From contig JAGTJM010000028.1 of assembly GCA_020747015.1 (NCBI GenBank), positions 248,001 through 312,000 on the forward strand: DNA of 64,000 nucleotides. The letters run 5' to 3'. The position numbers were made by a program, and so were the translations under genes. The notes under the pieces are model-generated. The model was not told where the DNA came from. It made no database searches and saw only the letters and a list, made by a program, of their open reading frames with translations. How positions within the stretch are numbered: position 1 is the first letter of the stretch; each line of letters begins with the position of its first letter. Source of the stretch: Pyrenochaeta sp. MPI-SDFR-AT-0127. Lineage: Eukaryota; Ascomycota; Dothideomycetes; Pleosporales; Cucurbitariaceae. Shown here piece by piece: positions 44,994 to 57,615 of the stretch.

Positions 44994-45539
44994 ACAATCT
45001 TCCCTGTCCAAACAATTCCATCCCATCAAATCCCCCCCACCACCACCATGTCTCGGCATAACGTCACCCACCGTTCGCAAGAAGCAAACCCCCATGCGCC
45101 ACCTAGGGGCCTGTCCAAAGCATCGGTGAGATGTGCACGATCGGTGCATGCACTATCTGGGATATGGGCTTGCATCCTATTTGCTCGGACAAAACGTCCG
45201 CTGTCTCATTTTATGCCATATCGGAACGACGTGGTGGGCGTTTTTTGTGATCGGTGAGCAATTGTGCTGAGACGCTTGCGCACATGTCCGTTCCACAGAG
45301 TGTGATGTTGTTGGGAAAACGGTTGTGGGGCAGATGAGGTGAGCAGTCGAAGCGAGATAGTGTCGTGGAGGCGACGATCATGAGGGGAGGGTATTGTGGA
45401 AATATTGATAGATATTCAGAACACACCGCAGTAACGCGTAGGGGATATTGTATCCAATGATGGATCCTACGCTCAGATGCTGATATGTGTTATACACTCA
45501 CGCCTATACATGACAATACATAATCGTACAAACCTCCAT

Positions 45540-46972
45540 CTAGGCCTCGACCTTTGTGGGGATTTTGGGAATGCCTCTCTTACGGTCTTGATGCGGAACA
45601 CCGTACCGCCAGCCCTCCGCCTTTGCGCCCCTACCATCGCGACCAGCAGCCTCGACACTAATATCTTTAAACACAAAGTCCCATCTCCGCTGTGGCACAA
45701 CTTTGAGTGCACGGAGCTCCTCGGCTTTCTTAGCTTCCATCTTGCGTTTTTGCTTTTGCTCCGCTTCGTATCGTGCTTCAGCTAGTTTCTTACGCTCTTC
45801 AAACGATAAGCCAGTTGCAAGTTCCCGCTCCGCGTGCACGAGCTCAGGATGTGGTATACGTGCATCAGCAGGAAGGAGATTGTTATCAAATGCCTTTCCA
45901 GCGTCAACGCGGGTAAAGTGACGGGACTCCGCGACCGGGACAAAGAGTTGTTGCCTTGTTGCTGGGTGGACGATTAGGTCGTTGATGGGCTCGTGGGTGA
46001 TGGGTCTCTTGCCCTTATTGGCGGGTAGAGATGAGTCAATATGTGGGGTTGTAGGTAGCATATCCAACACAGCCTTACTGTATGGAAGTGCCAATGTTTT
46101 TCCCTATCGTCGTGATCAGTATACATCTCCGAATATCTAGGATACTGTGGACGTGGAAAGTGTGTGACGGATCAGCAAGAGCATGACTTAAGTTTTGTAA
46201 CCATGTAGTTGTCTTAAAGACTAATCGATTGTTTAAGTCTCATCATGTCACTCGAATCAAATGAGCAGAAAAAATTGAAACATACCTGAGCAATCCACTC
46301 CTTCTCCATCTGCTTTAATCGCACAACAGCACCCACACGCTCATTGCTGACGCCGAACTCAACGCTCGCTAATGAGACTGTCGCTCCATCCTTCTTGACG
46401 CGTTGGTATATTGCTTCTCGTAGTTCTTCGCTTAGGACTGGTTGACTTCGGAAGTATTGGTTCAGTGGGAAGGGCCGTAGATCTTCTGCTGTTTCTGGCG
46501 GAAGCCTATCGTCGTCTTCTTGTACCCCTTTTAGCTTTGCATCTTTCTCTTCCGCTTCACCGGAGCGTATCGCTGCCTCGAGTTCGTCAAGATTCTCCTG
46601 TCCTGTAGGTGTTGCATCCGTGGAAGGGTTTCCTTCTTTCGTTTCCAATGCCGCCAACTGTTCTTGGTCCGAGGCTTTCTGTGCACCTCTCCGCCATCCT
46701 GGTCCTGCTCGCACTAGGTTGCCATACTTGTCGTACGCACCCAGGTAGTTTGTGGAGCCAGGGAGAGGCTCTTTCAATTGCCTTCCTGGGCCGTTTAGCC
46801 ACTCATAAAACTTCCGCCGCCGTAATGTAATCTGGTGGCATGGTGTATGTGAGAATTGCCGTGATGCCTGTGCTGGTTGTGCGATGGATTGAGGCCGAAC
46901 AGATGTGCAGGAGGAAAACGGTGATGATGTGCAGGAAGAAGAGAGGGTAGAGGAGCGTAATCGTGGGGGCAT
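45540..46972 (-). CDS. Mitochondrial small-subunit ribosomal protein mS45 (Bot1/Mrps35 family)
   Basis: Two exons, complement(45540..46103, 46286..46972), encode 416 residues. The intron is 182 bp, phase 0 (GTATGT donor, GATAG acceptor). The N-terminus is Ser/Arg-rich with no acidic residues, as in a mitochondrial presequence, ending near RQFSHTPC. The family core follows: RRRKFYEWLNGPGRQLKEPL, PGSTNYLGAYDKYGNLVR, and after a charged linker LPPETAEDLRPFPLNQYFRS, VSNERVGAVVRLKQMEKEW. In S. pombe the homolog is Bot1. It is part of the mitochondrial small ribosomal subunit and is needed for respiration. The coiled ERKKLAEARYEAEQKQKRK segment near the C-terminus is typical. Confidence 0.88.
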
Positions 46973-48409
46973 TATCAGGCTATATGTATGCTACCGCATT
47001 GACACAATATCTTACATAGAACAGAAGAGAATGCAGGTAATGAGTGCTGGCTTGTGATGTTGTTCGAGGTTCACTGTGGAAGCTCGAAAAGTTTCAATGG
47101 AGGAAGCGCACTAGTTTAATGCGGCCTAGATACCTTGGCGCACATCCGTTCTCGGCCAATGGCACCGCAGCTCCCCGACCTTGGTATCACACTCGTATCA
47201 CACTGCATTAATCGACTGTCAGACCACGCTTTTCTAGAAGCCATCTCTTGACCATGTGGAAATGCTCTACTTCTGGAAGATCGTCTCTGCAGGCGTGATC
47301 GCTTTAGGACGGTTTCATCACTGCAAGCCATCGTGATGGTTCACGCCACGTGCGCTTGCCGACGACATGCAATGATACTCAAGCACTTTTTGGAAGCGAA
47401 AACATAAATGCTCTTGGATAGGTAGAGATTGTTGAAATGTTGTAGTACAAAACCACTTCAGGGAGTATTGGACAGCAATGTAAGACTTTTATTAGTGCTG
47501 TTTAGTCCTCGTCACAACGCCAATTGTTGCGCCAGAGAGGGTATTGATGGCCATGGAAAACAAGGGCCGAAGCCAAGGCAAAAACTGCAAGATAACAACG
47601 CAGATTACAAACAAATGCTGAATGAATCGCTGTAAGGACAGGATATCGCCTGGCTCCGATGATGCCGCGGAGCCTGCAATGCGCATCTACCGTGTAAATG
47701 AACCCAGACCCTAATAAATTCGAAGGAGAAGAGACGTTGGATATTCCAAACAATTAGCCGCCATGCAAAGAAAGCCCCCTGTAACATGTGTTCCGTCAGA
47801 TGTAACCAGTCCATGCACAACCAAGATCGATAGCGCCGGACCATGTGTGCAGAAATCGAACAATGATGCTCTTTGTTGCGAGAGCCGGTACCATGACCCC
47901 AGGAAAACAACTCGGGCACGGACAGAGTCCCTACCCCATACCAGTCCATGCAGTCCTGCTTTTTCCCAGTTCCCGACTAGAAAGCAGGTAGAAGCGATGG
48001 ATAAACGCAGCTAAAAAGGCGCCGCAAGTCGAAGAAAAGTAACAAGAAAACGAAACACCCCAATCCCTCTGCAACGCCAGCTCCGCGCAAAGCCGCACAG
48101 TAATCAGACAAACAAACGCACAAGGGGGAATCATCGCTGTATGCTTGAAATGAAGTCCACGCCCAACGAGCGCAACGGCCCTGAAGGAGATTCCGCGCCA
48201 ATACCCATGCCCTTGCTCAAATAGAAGAAAGTAATACCGATAGTGAACCCAAACAACTCAACACCAACACCTGCGCAATGACTGAAGTGACAGGATGTAA
48301 CGCAACAAATGATGAAGCACAAGTTTCGCAAATGCTTGGTGCTGGTATACGACCCCCAAACTCCTAGATCATCTCTCGTAACGGCATAGCAGATTGATCA
48401 TCATCGACC
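46973..48409. other. Intergenic, about 1.4 kb, probable scw1 3' UTR
   Basis: Between the mS45 start and the scw1 stop. Short overlapping frames only. mRNAs for RNA-binding regulators often have long 3' UTRs, so part is probably transcribed (inference). Confidence 0.4.
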
Positions 48410-50134
48410 CTAGCGCCCCATCATGTATGTCGAGTAGCCACCTCCCATGCCGCCAAAGCCGTTACCAGCGACACTAGTAGCGAGTGGTTGGCGGAGAGGG
48501 CTGCCCATATCGTTTGGGCCCATACCAAAGCCACCGTTGGAATACATGCCGAAGCCAGAGTGGCCATTCGTATGGATAGGAGTCGACAAACCTGGAGGTG
48601 CAGACAGACCCGGTGGTGGGCCGGTAGCGGTTGAGAAGCCTGGTGGAGCAGCAACATTGTTGCCAAAGCCTGACAGGGGAGTAGAGGGTGTGATGGAGGA
48701 TGTAGATCCCATGCTGGAGCCCTGGCCACTCCTGACACCCAATGGGTTTTTGGAGAAGCTCAAGCGAATACCGCCCTTGACACTATTGTGCAGCATGTAG
48801 CCGTACAGCTCGTTCAGGGCCTTTGTGGCGAACGAAGTATCCTCGAACTCGACAAAACACATGGGGCCGTTCTGTTTGGTCCGGAAACAAAGCCTCTTGT
48901 ACCCGCGCTGCTTGGAAAATACAGCTTTGAGTTCGTCTTCAGAGGTATCCATGGGTAGGTTGCCAACGTACAAAGTATTGCAGGGCGGGTTCTGATCAGC
49001 AGGGTTCACGGGAGGATATGTAGGTCTTGCGAAATGCTGAGAGTACTGCTGATAGCCAGTATTTGGTCCGTTGCTCAACGCAGAAGGGATCGAATGCGGA
49101 GACATGGCGGACAAGGACGTGCCGGGAGACTGCATATTGGATCCAGAACGAGGGGAGACATAGTTGGACAAAGGTGGGGAGCTCATGCCATTGACGCCAT
49201 TAGTGTTCAACGACAAAGATGCAAAGCGCGAGACGGGAATCGAAGGGTTTGGGTTGGTTGCCCTACGCTGAATGCTCGACTGGACAGGTGGGCCGCTCGC
49301 GCCGTATCCAATAGATTCGCTGAGCAGGCCATCATCGTCATCCGCTTCATCGTTGATGACAGACTTGCCCAAATTACGGCTCGCAAACGAGGTATTGACG
49401 GGTGAGGTCGGCGAGAAGAGGTTTGTGACTGGGAATTCGCCATTGCCAAGACCTGGGGTCCCGTTGGGCGGGGACATCTTCTCCATATTCTGAAAGGTAC
49501 CGTTGTATCGCGACGATTGACGGCCGTTAGTAGCTGCGGCGATGCCTGTGGAGACTGATCCTTGTCGCGCAGGCGCGCTGTCGACTGTGTTGCGCCGTGA
49601 TCCGATGGCTCCAGGGAGGCCATCCTGTAGCAACTCTACGACCAGAGTCGCGTCGTTTGTAGCGTTGCGCTTTCCGTTAAGTAGATCTCGCGCTTCCTTT
49701 GCGCCCTCAAAGGTCTGGAAATGGGCCACTGCGGAGGCGAATCCTTTGTCTTCGGAGAGTCTGGAGTGGGACACGACTTCGCAGTCGACGAGATCTTTGG
49801 CAAAGAGCAGAATGTTGCGCACAGCCTCGCGATCGCTGTTGCTCGGTAGTTTGCGCAGGAAGATGGTATGGCGGGCCTTGGAATCAGGGCCGGTTTCGGC
49901 GTCGCTGAAGGAAAGTAGAGAGAGGCCGTTCTTCTCCGTTAGGCGGCGCTCTCCGATGGCACCCGGCACACCGTACGTGTGCGATGCAGAGAAGACGTCA
50001 GTCGTCATGGTGTTGTGGGACGAGAAGGGCTTTGGGGGGGACGAAGAAGTAGAGCTGCTGAGGGAGCCGTGGAGAAACGGGCTGTTGGACAGATTCGAGG
50101 GACTCGTGCTGGTCGGACTAGGCCCACGGGCCAT
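48410..50134 (-). CDS. scw1: RNA-binding protein, Scw1/Whi3 family (two RRMs)
   Basis: A single exon of 574 residues. RRM1 is at about 89-167 (HTIFLRKLP with GFASAVAHF). RRM2 is at 386-462 (NTLYVGNLP and RLCFRTKQNGPMCFVEFE), followed by RLSFSKNPLGVRSGQG, the hallmark of S. pombe Scw1 and close relatives. The N-terminus and the linker are Ser/Pro/Asn-rich and probably disordered. The C-terminus is Gly/Pro/Met-rich. The motif GxPGAIGxRR occurs twice, before RRM1 (residues 55-64) and after it (172-181). Scw1 is linked to cell-wall integrity and septum formation, and Whi3 binds cyclin mRNA. It acts in the cytoplasm on mRNA. It has a large gene-free upstream region. Confidence 0.92.
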   Translation of the reverse strand: MARGPSPTSTSPSNLSNSPFLHGSLSSSTSSSPPKPFSSHNTMTTDVFSASHTYGVPGAIGERRLTEKNGLSLLSFSDAETGPDSKARHTIFLRKLPSNSDREAVRNILLFAKDLVDCEVVSHSRLSEDKGFASAVAHFQTFEGAKEARDLLNGKRNATNDATLVVELLQDGLPGAIGSRRNTVDSAPARQGSVSTGIAAATNGRQSSRYNGTFQNMEKMSPPNGTPGLGNGEFPVTNLFSPTSPVNTSFASRNLGKSVINDEADDDDGLLSESIGYGASGPPVQSSIQRRATNPNPSIPVSRFASLSLNTNGVNGMSSPPLSNYVSPRSGSNMQSPGTSLSAMSPHSIPSALSNGPNTGYQQYSQHFARPTYPPVNPADQNPPCNTLYVGNLPMDTSEDELKAVFSKQRGYKRLCFRTKQNGPMCFVEFEDTSFATKALNELYGYMLHNSVKGGIRLSFSKNPLGVRSGQGSSMGSTSSITPSTPLSGFGNNVAAPPGFSTATGPPPGLSAPPGLSTPIHTNGHSGFGMYSNGGFGMGPNDMGSPLRQPLATSVAGNGFGGMGGGYSTYMMGR

Positions 50135-53100
50135 TTTTTCGTTCCTTTGTCGTCACGGTATTGCGGCGGCCGTCGCGGTTGGGTGAAGACAAAGAAGAGG
50201 AGTCGAGGAGCGCAAACGAGCAAGTGCGAACAATCAGCGAAAACAGGCCAAATGCGTCAGGTTCCGGACCGGGTGCTGTCAGACTGTCGAAGGCGGGCGT
50301 GGATGCAGATGCAGATGCAGCCTGGGGGTAAAACAGCTTCGAAACGTCGTTATGCCCAAGTCAAGATTTGGCGGGCGCGAGTCGCGAAGATGCAGGCGCA
50401 CGCGAAGGTAGAGACAATTGAAGGTCTGCACAGTCAGACCGTCAGGGTGGTCTAGAAGAAAGAGTGCAGGGCTGCGCGCAGCGGGTGCGCAGTAGGCGAT
50501 TGCAGCTGTCCGGAGGGTGGTTAGTGGTGCGGCTTGGAGATGCGAAATGCGATGCGCGACAGAAGGATGTCTGGCGACGGGGGGCAGTGGGCTGGGCCTG
50601 ATATGGGGCCAGGCGGCGGGGCGGCGGGAGACTGAGGTGCCTGCGCGCTAGAGGATTACGGGTGGTGAAGGAATGCGCATGGAGCGAGGGCTGCAGGTGG
50701 TGATTGGGAAATTTTGGAGAGAAAAACGGTTGCTGAAGCCAATAAAGCGAGACGCAGAGGGGGGGTTTTTGGGACTTTTGGGCGTTGGACTCGAGCTGCG
50801 AGCTCGGGCGATCCGTCGAGTCGAGGCGGGTTTGGCCAATAGGGCGGCGGGCAGGGGTGGGTGGTGCAGGCACACAGCAACGGGTGTCGTCAGATGCAGA
50901 GGACGACGGGCGGGCAGAGACGATGCAGAGAGCCGGCGGGAGGCAGTGGCAGTTAGGCGTGGGACGTCTGGCAATGCAGCGCCTGTCTTCCTTTGGGGAG
51001 GGGAGGGGGGGGCAAAAAGTAGCGGCACGGTTCGCAGGTGGGCGAGACAGCACAAGAGGGTGTGTGGACGAGAGGTTTGGTGGACGGCGGATTGGGTGCG
51101 ACTACTCCAGGTGATAACCCAGGCAGGCGCGTTGGGACTCGGAGTGCTGGGCTCGGTGGCGCGGGCCACCCTGGTAGGGAAGGCGAGGACGAGGGGAGGG
51201 GGATGGGGAGGGAAGGAACCACAGCCCTGAGCTAATTTGATTGTTGTGCGAGTATCCGAGTAGCACAGGTACCGCGCTCGCCCGGCACCCGTTGCTCTTG
51301 CCCTGGTGACGCTGCCTGCCTGCCGATAAGCGTCGTCGCTCTTGCCCTCTCTGCTCCTCCTTCCTTCCTGTTTGCCTGCTGCCAGCGTGCCTGGCCCCGT
51401 GACGGGCCTCTTCACCCTCCACGGCGCCGCACCCAGCAGCACGCTCTCAACAGGAGGCCCGCCCATAGCACGCCCACGTATAGGCCCATGTCGGCCATGT
51501 TTGGAGCTCCCGCTGCCGCCAGGACGTCCCCAGCGATCTAAGGCCAAACCAAGCCGGTCGGGGCTCGCGTTCCTATTCGCTCGCTGCTGTATCAGCCTCT
51601 GGGTCCGCTCGCCGTCCGCGGCTTCGCAGCAGCGCCGCCTGGAAGGGCTCTCTGCAGTCCGAGTGCTGTGCCTCCCACGCCCTTTTGCGATACACTGATG
51701 CTGCTCTGCGTGGCGAACCTAGACCTCACCAGGCGGCTCTGCGCTCACCACCACACCACCACCACTACCACCACCGTCACAGCCGCCCCGCTCACCTCCG
51801 CACCCAAAGGTGATGGAGGGTATGCCCCTGGAATGGCGCTTGCATGCGGCCAGGACGCGAAGCTTTAGCCTACACACAAGCGGCATTTCGCGGGTCTGGT
51901 CGTTGCTCGTCACAAGCAAGTCGGCCCTGCTCCGACTTTCAACAAACCTGGAGCCATGGCTGCTAGCGCTCTCGTCCCTCACCGCGCCTGTGGATGTGGC
52001 TCATGGCGCATCTTCCAGCAGCGGCCGCTTTTGCGACCGAGCCCTCCCACCCTGGCCTTTGGCGCTTCAAATCCGCCCCGTGCAGCGAATCATGCTCCTG
52101 GACCTGGAGTGGGAGATCACCCTCCAAGAGTCCAAGTGCGTGGTCTATCCCCGGTCCTGATGCTCGATCCATGGAACCGCCGTTCATGTACCATTGCTGC
52201 ACACTTGTATCTACACCACCCTAAACCACAGGCTGAATCCGCGGAACGATGCATGTGCAGCTGGGGTCTGGGCATTCACAATACTTGCATCGCCTCCCCT
52301 GCACCTACAAACCTCCGAGACTTTTTGCAACTTGCAAGTCAGCTTTTAGATCAGGCAGCAGACGCATGGTCCACCAATCACACCCATCTCGACTTCGGCA
52401 TCCCGCAACCCAACTCTTCCCGACTCTGAAAAGCAACTCTGATGCTGCCGTTGCTCGACTCGGAAAGCAGTCAGCATCCTTTGAGAGGTGTCGTCATTGC
52501 TGTCTTGGTGGGATGTGGGGAGGCCGAGGACGCTACTAGTCACATTCGCGTCGCCTGGATTCACTCTTCGTGTCACTCACCAGCTAGTCGCGCTAGCAAT
52601 GTCCCCAATCAAATAATAATACTGCCATGGCCCCCCAGACCACTACAAAAATCCAACAAAAGAACACATAGAGCGTGTCGCGAAACGACATACAGATAGC
52701 CGTTTTCAAGCCAGCTAATCGACGCCACGTGGACCTATCCAAGCCAGACGGGGTTTCCTCTTCCATGGCAGCCGCGTGCGTGTACCGATGGTAGCCACGC
52801 TGATTGGGAGTCATCATCCTGCTCGACACTGTGCCGTGTGTGACCCATGGGAACCTGCCGATTCGCGCACTCTGCTCAAGACTTACTCAGACTAGGTGCT
52901 CACTTTCTTTGTCACATCTATCCATCCGCACACTAGTACTTTCAGTCTCCAAACCGGTAGCATCTAGACATCCATCACAAATGCGCTATCCTTCGAGTCA
53001 CCGTGACTTGTATTTCCTACCTAGCCCTGTAACGCGGGCCCGGAAGTAGGACGCAGCTGACTTGACAATGGTTTCAGCTGACCATTCAGAGGTGGGCTTC

Positions 53101-56100
53101 TCTCTCCTCCATTGCTGCTTTTGTTAGTTGCCAACTGCCGGACTCAAGCCACAAGAAATACAGCTCCCTCAAAGCCGCCCCATCGTCAAACCTCCAAGAT
53201 TTCAAAGCGCCAGTTGCTTGCGAGTGGCTACACCCTCCAAGGAGAAAATGCCCTACTTCCCAAGAACTAGGCACCAGCCCAATGGCTCATTGTATGCTTA
53301 CAATCTGGGGCAAATCTCAGCGTGTGCTCACGAGGCTCATGGTCTTCTACCGGTTTGTATTAGTGCTTTTGCATTAGTATGATACCATCGAAGTGTCAAT
53401 GACCTTGTCAATGCACACACAATCAACAGTTCGCAATATCCGCGCGCCCGTGCCAAAATGTCGCTTGTACCCGCTGCAGGTATCCGACGCAACACGTCCG
53501 GTCCGACCAGATGGACTGGAGCATTCGCAGTTCACACCTGATCCACGTGGGTGAAAGAATCGGCGCCACGACCAGGCGTAGGATCAATGTCTTGGTGCCG
53601 TTGTGTTAGCTCAGAAGAGCACAGTATCTACAATCTACCCAAGGTTTCAGACTCTTTGTTGTTACGGCTCTCAATCAACGTCTTGGCTTCTTGAAATTAT
53701 AGAAACGTTTCAATACTTGAGCCAAGATGTCCGCTAACTATTCCGGAAAATCAAGACACAGCATGCGCCAGGATAGCCCGAAAGCATCTGGAAGCGAGGC
53801 AGACACTCCCGAAGATTCCCCAAAGCCTTCACCAAAGGACCGATATGCTTCTCAACAACGATGACTCAGGGAATCATTTTTCATAATGGAGCTGAACGCT
53901 CAGTGTCTTTCACCTCCGCCTCCAATGCAACATCCCAGTCGGTGATAGAGCATGGCTTTAAGACAACATCCTCGCCACTCTCGTTTCATTCTTCCCACTA
54001 TCACTAGAGACGTCGTCGACCCAAGCTAGCCCCACACCTTCACCACTCACGAGACCAAGACACTAGTGCACATCATCCCAGCCATCGGAACCCTGCAAGC
54101 GGGATAACGAAAGTAGGGCGCTCGGGACTCTTGTTCGTAGGAGCTGGATCCGAAGCTCGACATTGGCTCAACTCGTCACCCACAATCACATCTTCATCGG
54201 GTCCCCACTTTTCAGTCCCACTTTTCTAGAACAAACCAAGTCACTCAAACAACAAGGCAAGGAGGCATCTTTTTGGTATCACCGTCAGAGCCAAGGCGCT
54301 TCTAAACCGCGAGGCAAGGGTGGGCACGCTTACAACAGCCAGAATAGTGCTGACCTCAAAGGATGATCAAATCAAGCTGAAACCTTCTGTAGGACGCGGA
54401 GCCGCACATAGCAGAAGACATTGCAACCGAACCCAACAGGATCTAGTCTCAAACCCAATGCATGAACTGCCAGCCCTCACGCTTGGGCCTGATCGGACCG
54501 TTGGTAGGCAGCTGCAGACGCCATTGCGGGGAAGCGCGCAGCCAGCAATCTTCAATTGTCCAGCTTGAAATAAATTACTCGAACCAATAAGAAAGGGATT
54601 GCGGATTTTACGCCAGCTCAGCGCTTCGAATTCGATAGCTGACGGCAAACGGGAAGCGGCAAACGAATGAATATCAGGTGACTGTTAGTGTATGCACACT
54701 GGCGGGAAGCTGTACTGGGATCAGGCAAAGACGATAGATGCCTTGTTGCTGACTGGCTGATCTCAAAGAACTAGTAAAGAGCAATGGAGTCGTGAGTATC
54801 CAATGTGGACAGGCGATCGGAGAATTCCCAAGTCCTCTCATGGGAGCGCTCGCTGCAGATCGGTATCCCTAGTCTCTAACACTGATCCTGATTCGCTCTC
54901 ATCATAATTTCGCCTTGTCTGGGAATCTGTGCTGATTGTAGAAGGGAGTGGGATGGATTTGCCACCACAGGAGCTTTCTCAATCGATGCGAGCTTCCACG
55001 AGCCTGATCATCTTCAACATTGTCCAATTGTGATCCCAATTCTACAGGCGCGCGCTCAACCCCTATTAAGGAGCCTGCTCGCTGCTCTTACAATGTTACT
55101 CAAGACTTTGGCGTTCTCCGGAATGACCACGGGCTCGACTTCGCACGTAAGCAATTAGCTAGCGTTTCGGTGTTCCCAGTGTAGATCCCTTTCAGACGAA
55201 TACAATGGCTTTCTTGACATTTCAATGTCACAAGATCTCTAAATAAACATCATCGTTCAAAGATGCCATGGTGTCCTACCCGCTCTCGGGCCTGCATTTA
55301 GATCCCAGAAGTATATTCCTCGTCACAAGGCGACGGAGCATTCGGGCAAGCACCGCTACTAATACCATGACCGTTACTTTGCTTCTTGATGACTGTGTTT
55401 AATACGACTGGTACTTAGAAAGTTTAAGAATAATGCTATTTCCCTTGGCCAAAAGTCATTTGTCTTTTGCTAGCTCCCTACTAGCATTGCGGAAGGGCCT
55501 TCCTACACTTCGTATTGGCAGTCATCATGCGTGATCAAATGTGACATGCAAGACATTCACCGGTCTCACCTACACCACCATGATTTAATTAGCAACACAA
55601 GGTAGACCGAGGGTGGTACCCCTGGGCCCGCTAATCGCTGTATCTCCATGTCTCATGACTCGCAAAAAACTTTTTCGACTCCTTCCAGGCAACCCTTTTG
55701 CGAACTGGCGAGGACTGTCAAGCCCGTCAACTGAGTTCCTAGAACCGATGTTGGCCGGCCTATATACATCCTCTGATGAGGCTCAACACGACCATGTCGG
55801 ATGATGTAGCTTCTGTGCCAGATTCTCGGTAACATCCTAGTCCTTGCGTTGATCAGTTCTAGTACTAAACAAAACACTGGATCCATTATTACATCACCAT
55901 TGCGGACGAGATCGAAACGAGTCGAGAACGCAACACCAGTCATGATTCGAGGTTCTCTTTTAGTACTATCCACAATAGCAAGTAGAGGATACGAAAATTG
56001 TGGGCCACAATATCGCTCTGAGTAGCACTTTGGAGTACGACAATCATTGTTTTGTAACTCTTCTGCTCACTTAAAAATTATAATTTCAATCCAGTGGTTT

Positions 56101-57117
56101 TTATATATCATTGAGAGAACGGCTGCAGAACACTATCGAGCGCGTTTGTCATTTTCTTGCCGTAGGTCGCCGCATGGCCACTGTTTGTATCCATCATCAC
56201 TAAGTCTCATTGGCCTATTTCTAGATCTTGGCCTGGCTCGTTGGGCATCACAGATGTGTAGCGTTCGCATTTGCACTGAGATCTCTATCATCATCTGCCG
56301 AACTGAGTTGTTGTCTTGCTGTCACCGAGACAGGGCACGGTTAGATGTGTACCCTTGCCTCGAGATCTCAAGTGGACTGGATAAGTACTTATCTCAATGA
56401 CCCTGCTGGGCAAAACATACATGCCGCTATCTTTACTTGTTGCCCTATGTCTAACACCGCAGCCTCCAGCGTGAAATGTATCCATGTCATTGGTTGACTG
56501 CTGTTGTATTGGGTAACTGTCTGTGTACCAAATCTAGCCAATGCCATGCTTGCCGGAAACACAAGCACTCCATCGTTTCTAGAAGGGACTTGAACTTGAC
56601 TCAAATCAAGATCAGCAAATCTAACATCGAATCTCAATACCTCCACTTTCATCTCATACATTTTTCTCTCCGCCATATCACCTTTTTCACAGTGTTCACA
56701 CTCAATACGCATATCGAGCTCGTTATAAACAACCTGAATCGCATCGCTTTTGCTCTCTCCGCTACAGTATTTCAGTCATTCTACCTCCTCTCGCCCAACA
56801 TGATCGTGTATGGAATGCGCGCAAGTGAGGCGAACGCTTAGAGGCACTGGAACGCGACCAAATACTTCATAAAATCTTTTTCAGTTTTGCCGGGAGAGGA
56901 GATACTGTGGTTCTAGAGAGGTTTGCTGGAACTGGTGGGTGAGGTTTGCGAGAGGGCACGAGCAACTTATCTTGTGATGTATGCGTGAAGAACTTTCGCA
57001 CATGAACTCGGCCACCCGTCTGTTGCAGCAAACAATATGTAATGAAAGGAGTATGACTTGCAGAAGTAGCTTCATTTCGGTGTCTTCGCTGCATCATTCC
57101 GCTTCACAGACCTTAGA
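50135..57117. other. Seven-kb stretch without a convincing gene
   Basis: The longest gap in the window. The first 1.5 kb is strongly GC-rich and holds long frames without protein-like composition, probably the scw1 promoter and 5' UTR. Beyond 52.5 kb it is less biased. Small frames with ATG occur at 51956-52429 (157 residues) and 53727-53864 (45 residues, Ser/Pro/Lys-rich), neither supported. No terminal repeats or transposase was recognised. A long non-coding RNA or decayed elements are possible. Confidence 0.4.
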
Positions 57118-57615
57118 ATGCCAAAAGCACGACGCAACAAATGCAAGGATAAGCTCCCTAGAAGTCAAGGTGCAACTATTGCCGTGCGTGAGTATTATGG
57201 AACTTCTTCAATTATAGACACCCCGGATCACGATGTTGAAGAAGTCTCTTCGTCACTGTCTTCAGAAGATGCATCTGCAAAGTCGGACTTACCACAACAT
57301 GTGCGCACTATGTCGGATGGCTCTATAGTTGATATCCAGCCCGTCGAGCCTGGGAGAGTGCCCAGTCCTACCGCAAGTGAGATCATCGCCAACTGTCACG
57401 AAGAAGACATGATTGAAATGCGTAATGTCGACCAAAAAGCTCGAGCCGAGGGTGTGGAACCAGGTGAGAGGAAGAAGAGGTTGCTAGAGCTACAGGAGCA
57501 GAGAAATGAACAGAGGAAGCTAGAAGAGAAGATTGCTCAAGAAGAAGCGGAGAGAAAGTTAGATGAGGAGTTTGACAGCTGGATTGAAAAGGGGAAAGGC
57601 AAGGGTAAGAAGTGA
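57118..57615 (+). CDS. Small charged coiled-coil hypothetical protein
   Basis: A single frame of 165 residues from ATG 57118. The N-terminus is basic (MPKARRNKCKDKLPRSQ). A Ser/Asp/Glu-rich middle is followed by a strongly helical, charged segment from about residue 105 (GERKKRLLELQEQRNEQRKL onward) that predicts a coiled coil, and a GKGKGKK tail. The composition and heptad-like Leu spacing argue for a true gene. No domain is recognised. It could be a nuclear or cytoskeletal accessory protein, which is a guess. An upstream exon cannot be excluded. Confidence 0.6.
   Translation: MPKARRNKCKDKLPRSQGATIAVREYYGTSSIIDTPDHDVEEVSSSLSSEDASAKSDLPQHVRTMSDGSIVDIQPVEPGRVPSPTASEIIANCHEEDMIEMRNVDQKARAEGVEPGERKKRLLELQEQRNEQRKLEEKIAQEEAERKLDEEFDSWIEKGKGKGKK

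Larger units (their letters stand above)
44618..45539. other. Intergenic between convergent genes: G-tract and perfect palindrome
   Basis: Contains the G-rich tract at 44733-44774 and the 24-bp palindrome at 44970-44993. Convergent genes snd2 and mS45 flank it. No coding gene is seen. The 202-residue frame at 44185-44793 is a shadow of snd2. Confidence 0.5.

Noticed and set aside
50648..51547. 299-residue open frame on the minus strand upstream of scw1
   Set aside because: Highly GC-rich DNA, Arg/Pro/Gly/Ser-biased product, several overlapping long frames on both strands and no motif. Best explained as composition.
51956..52429. 157-residue frame with ATG
   Set aside because: Proline- and cysteine-biased, no motif, in a region with many overlapping frames. 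No reason to call it a gene.
53727..53864. 45-residue Ser/Pro/Lys-rich frame
   Set aside because: Too short and low-complexity. The next frame does not continue it with a good intron.
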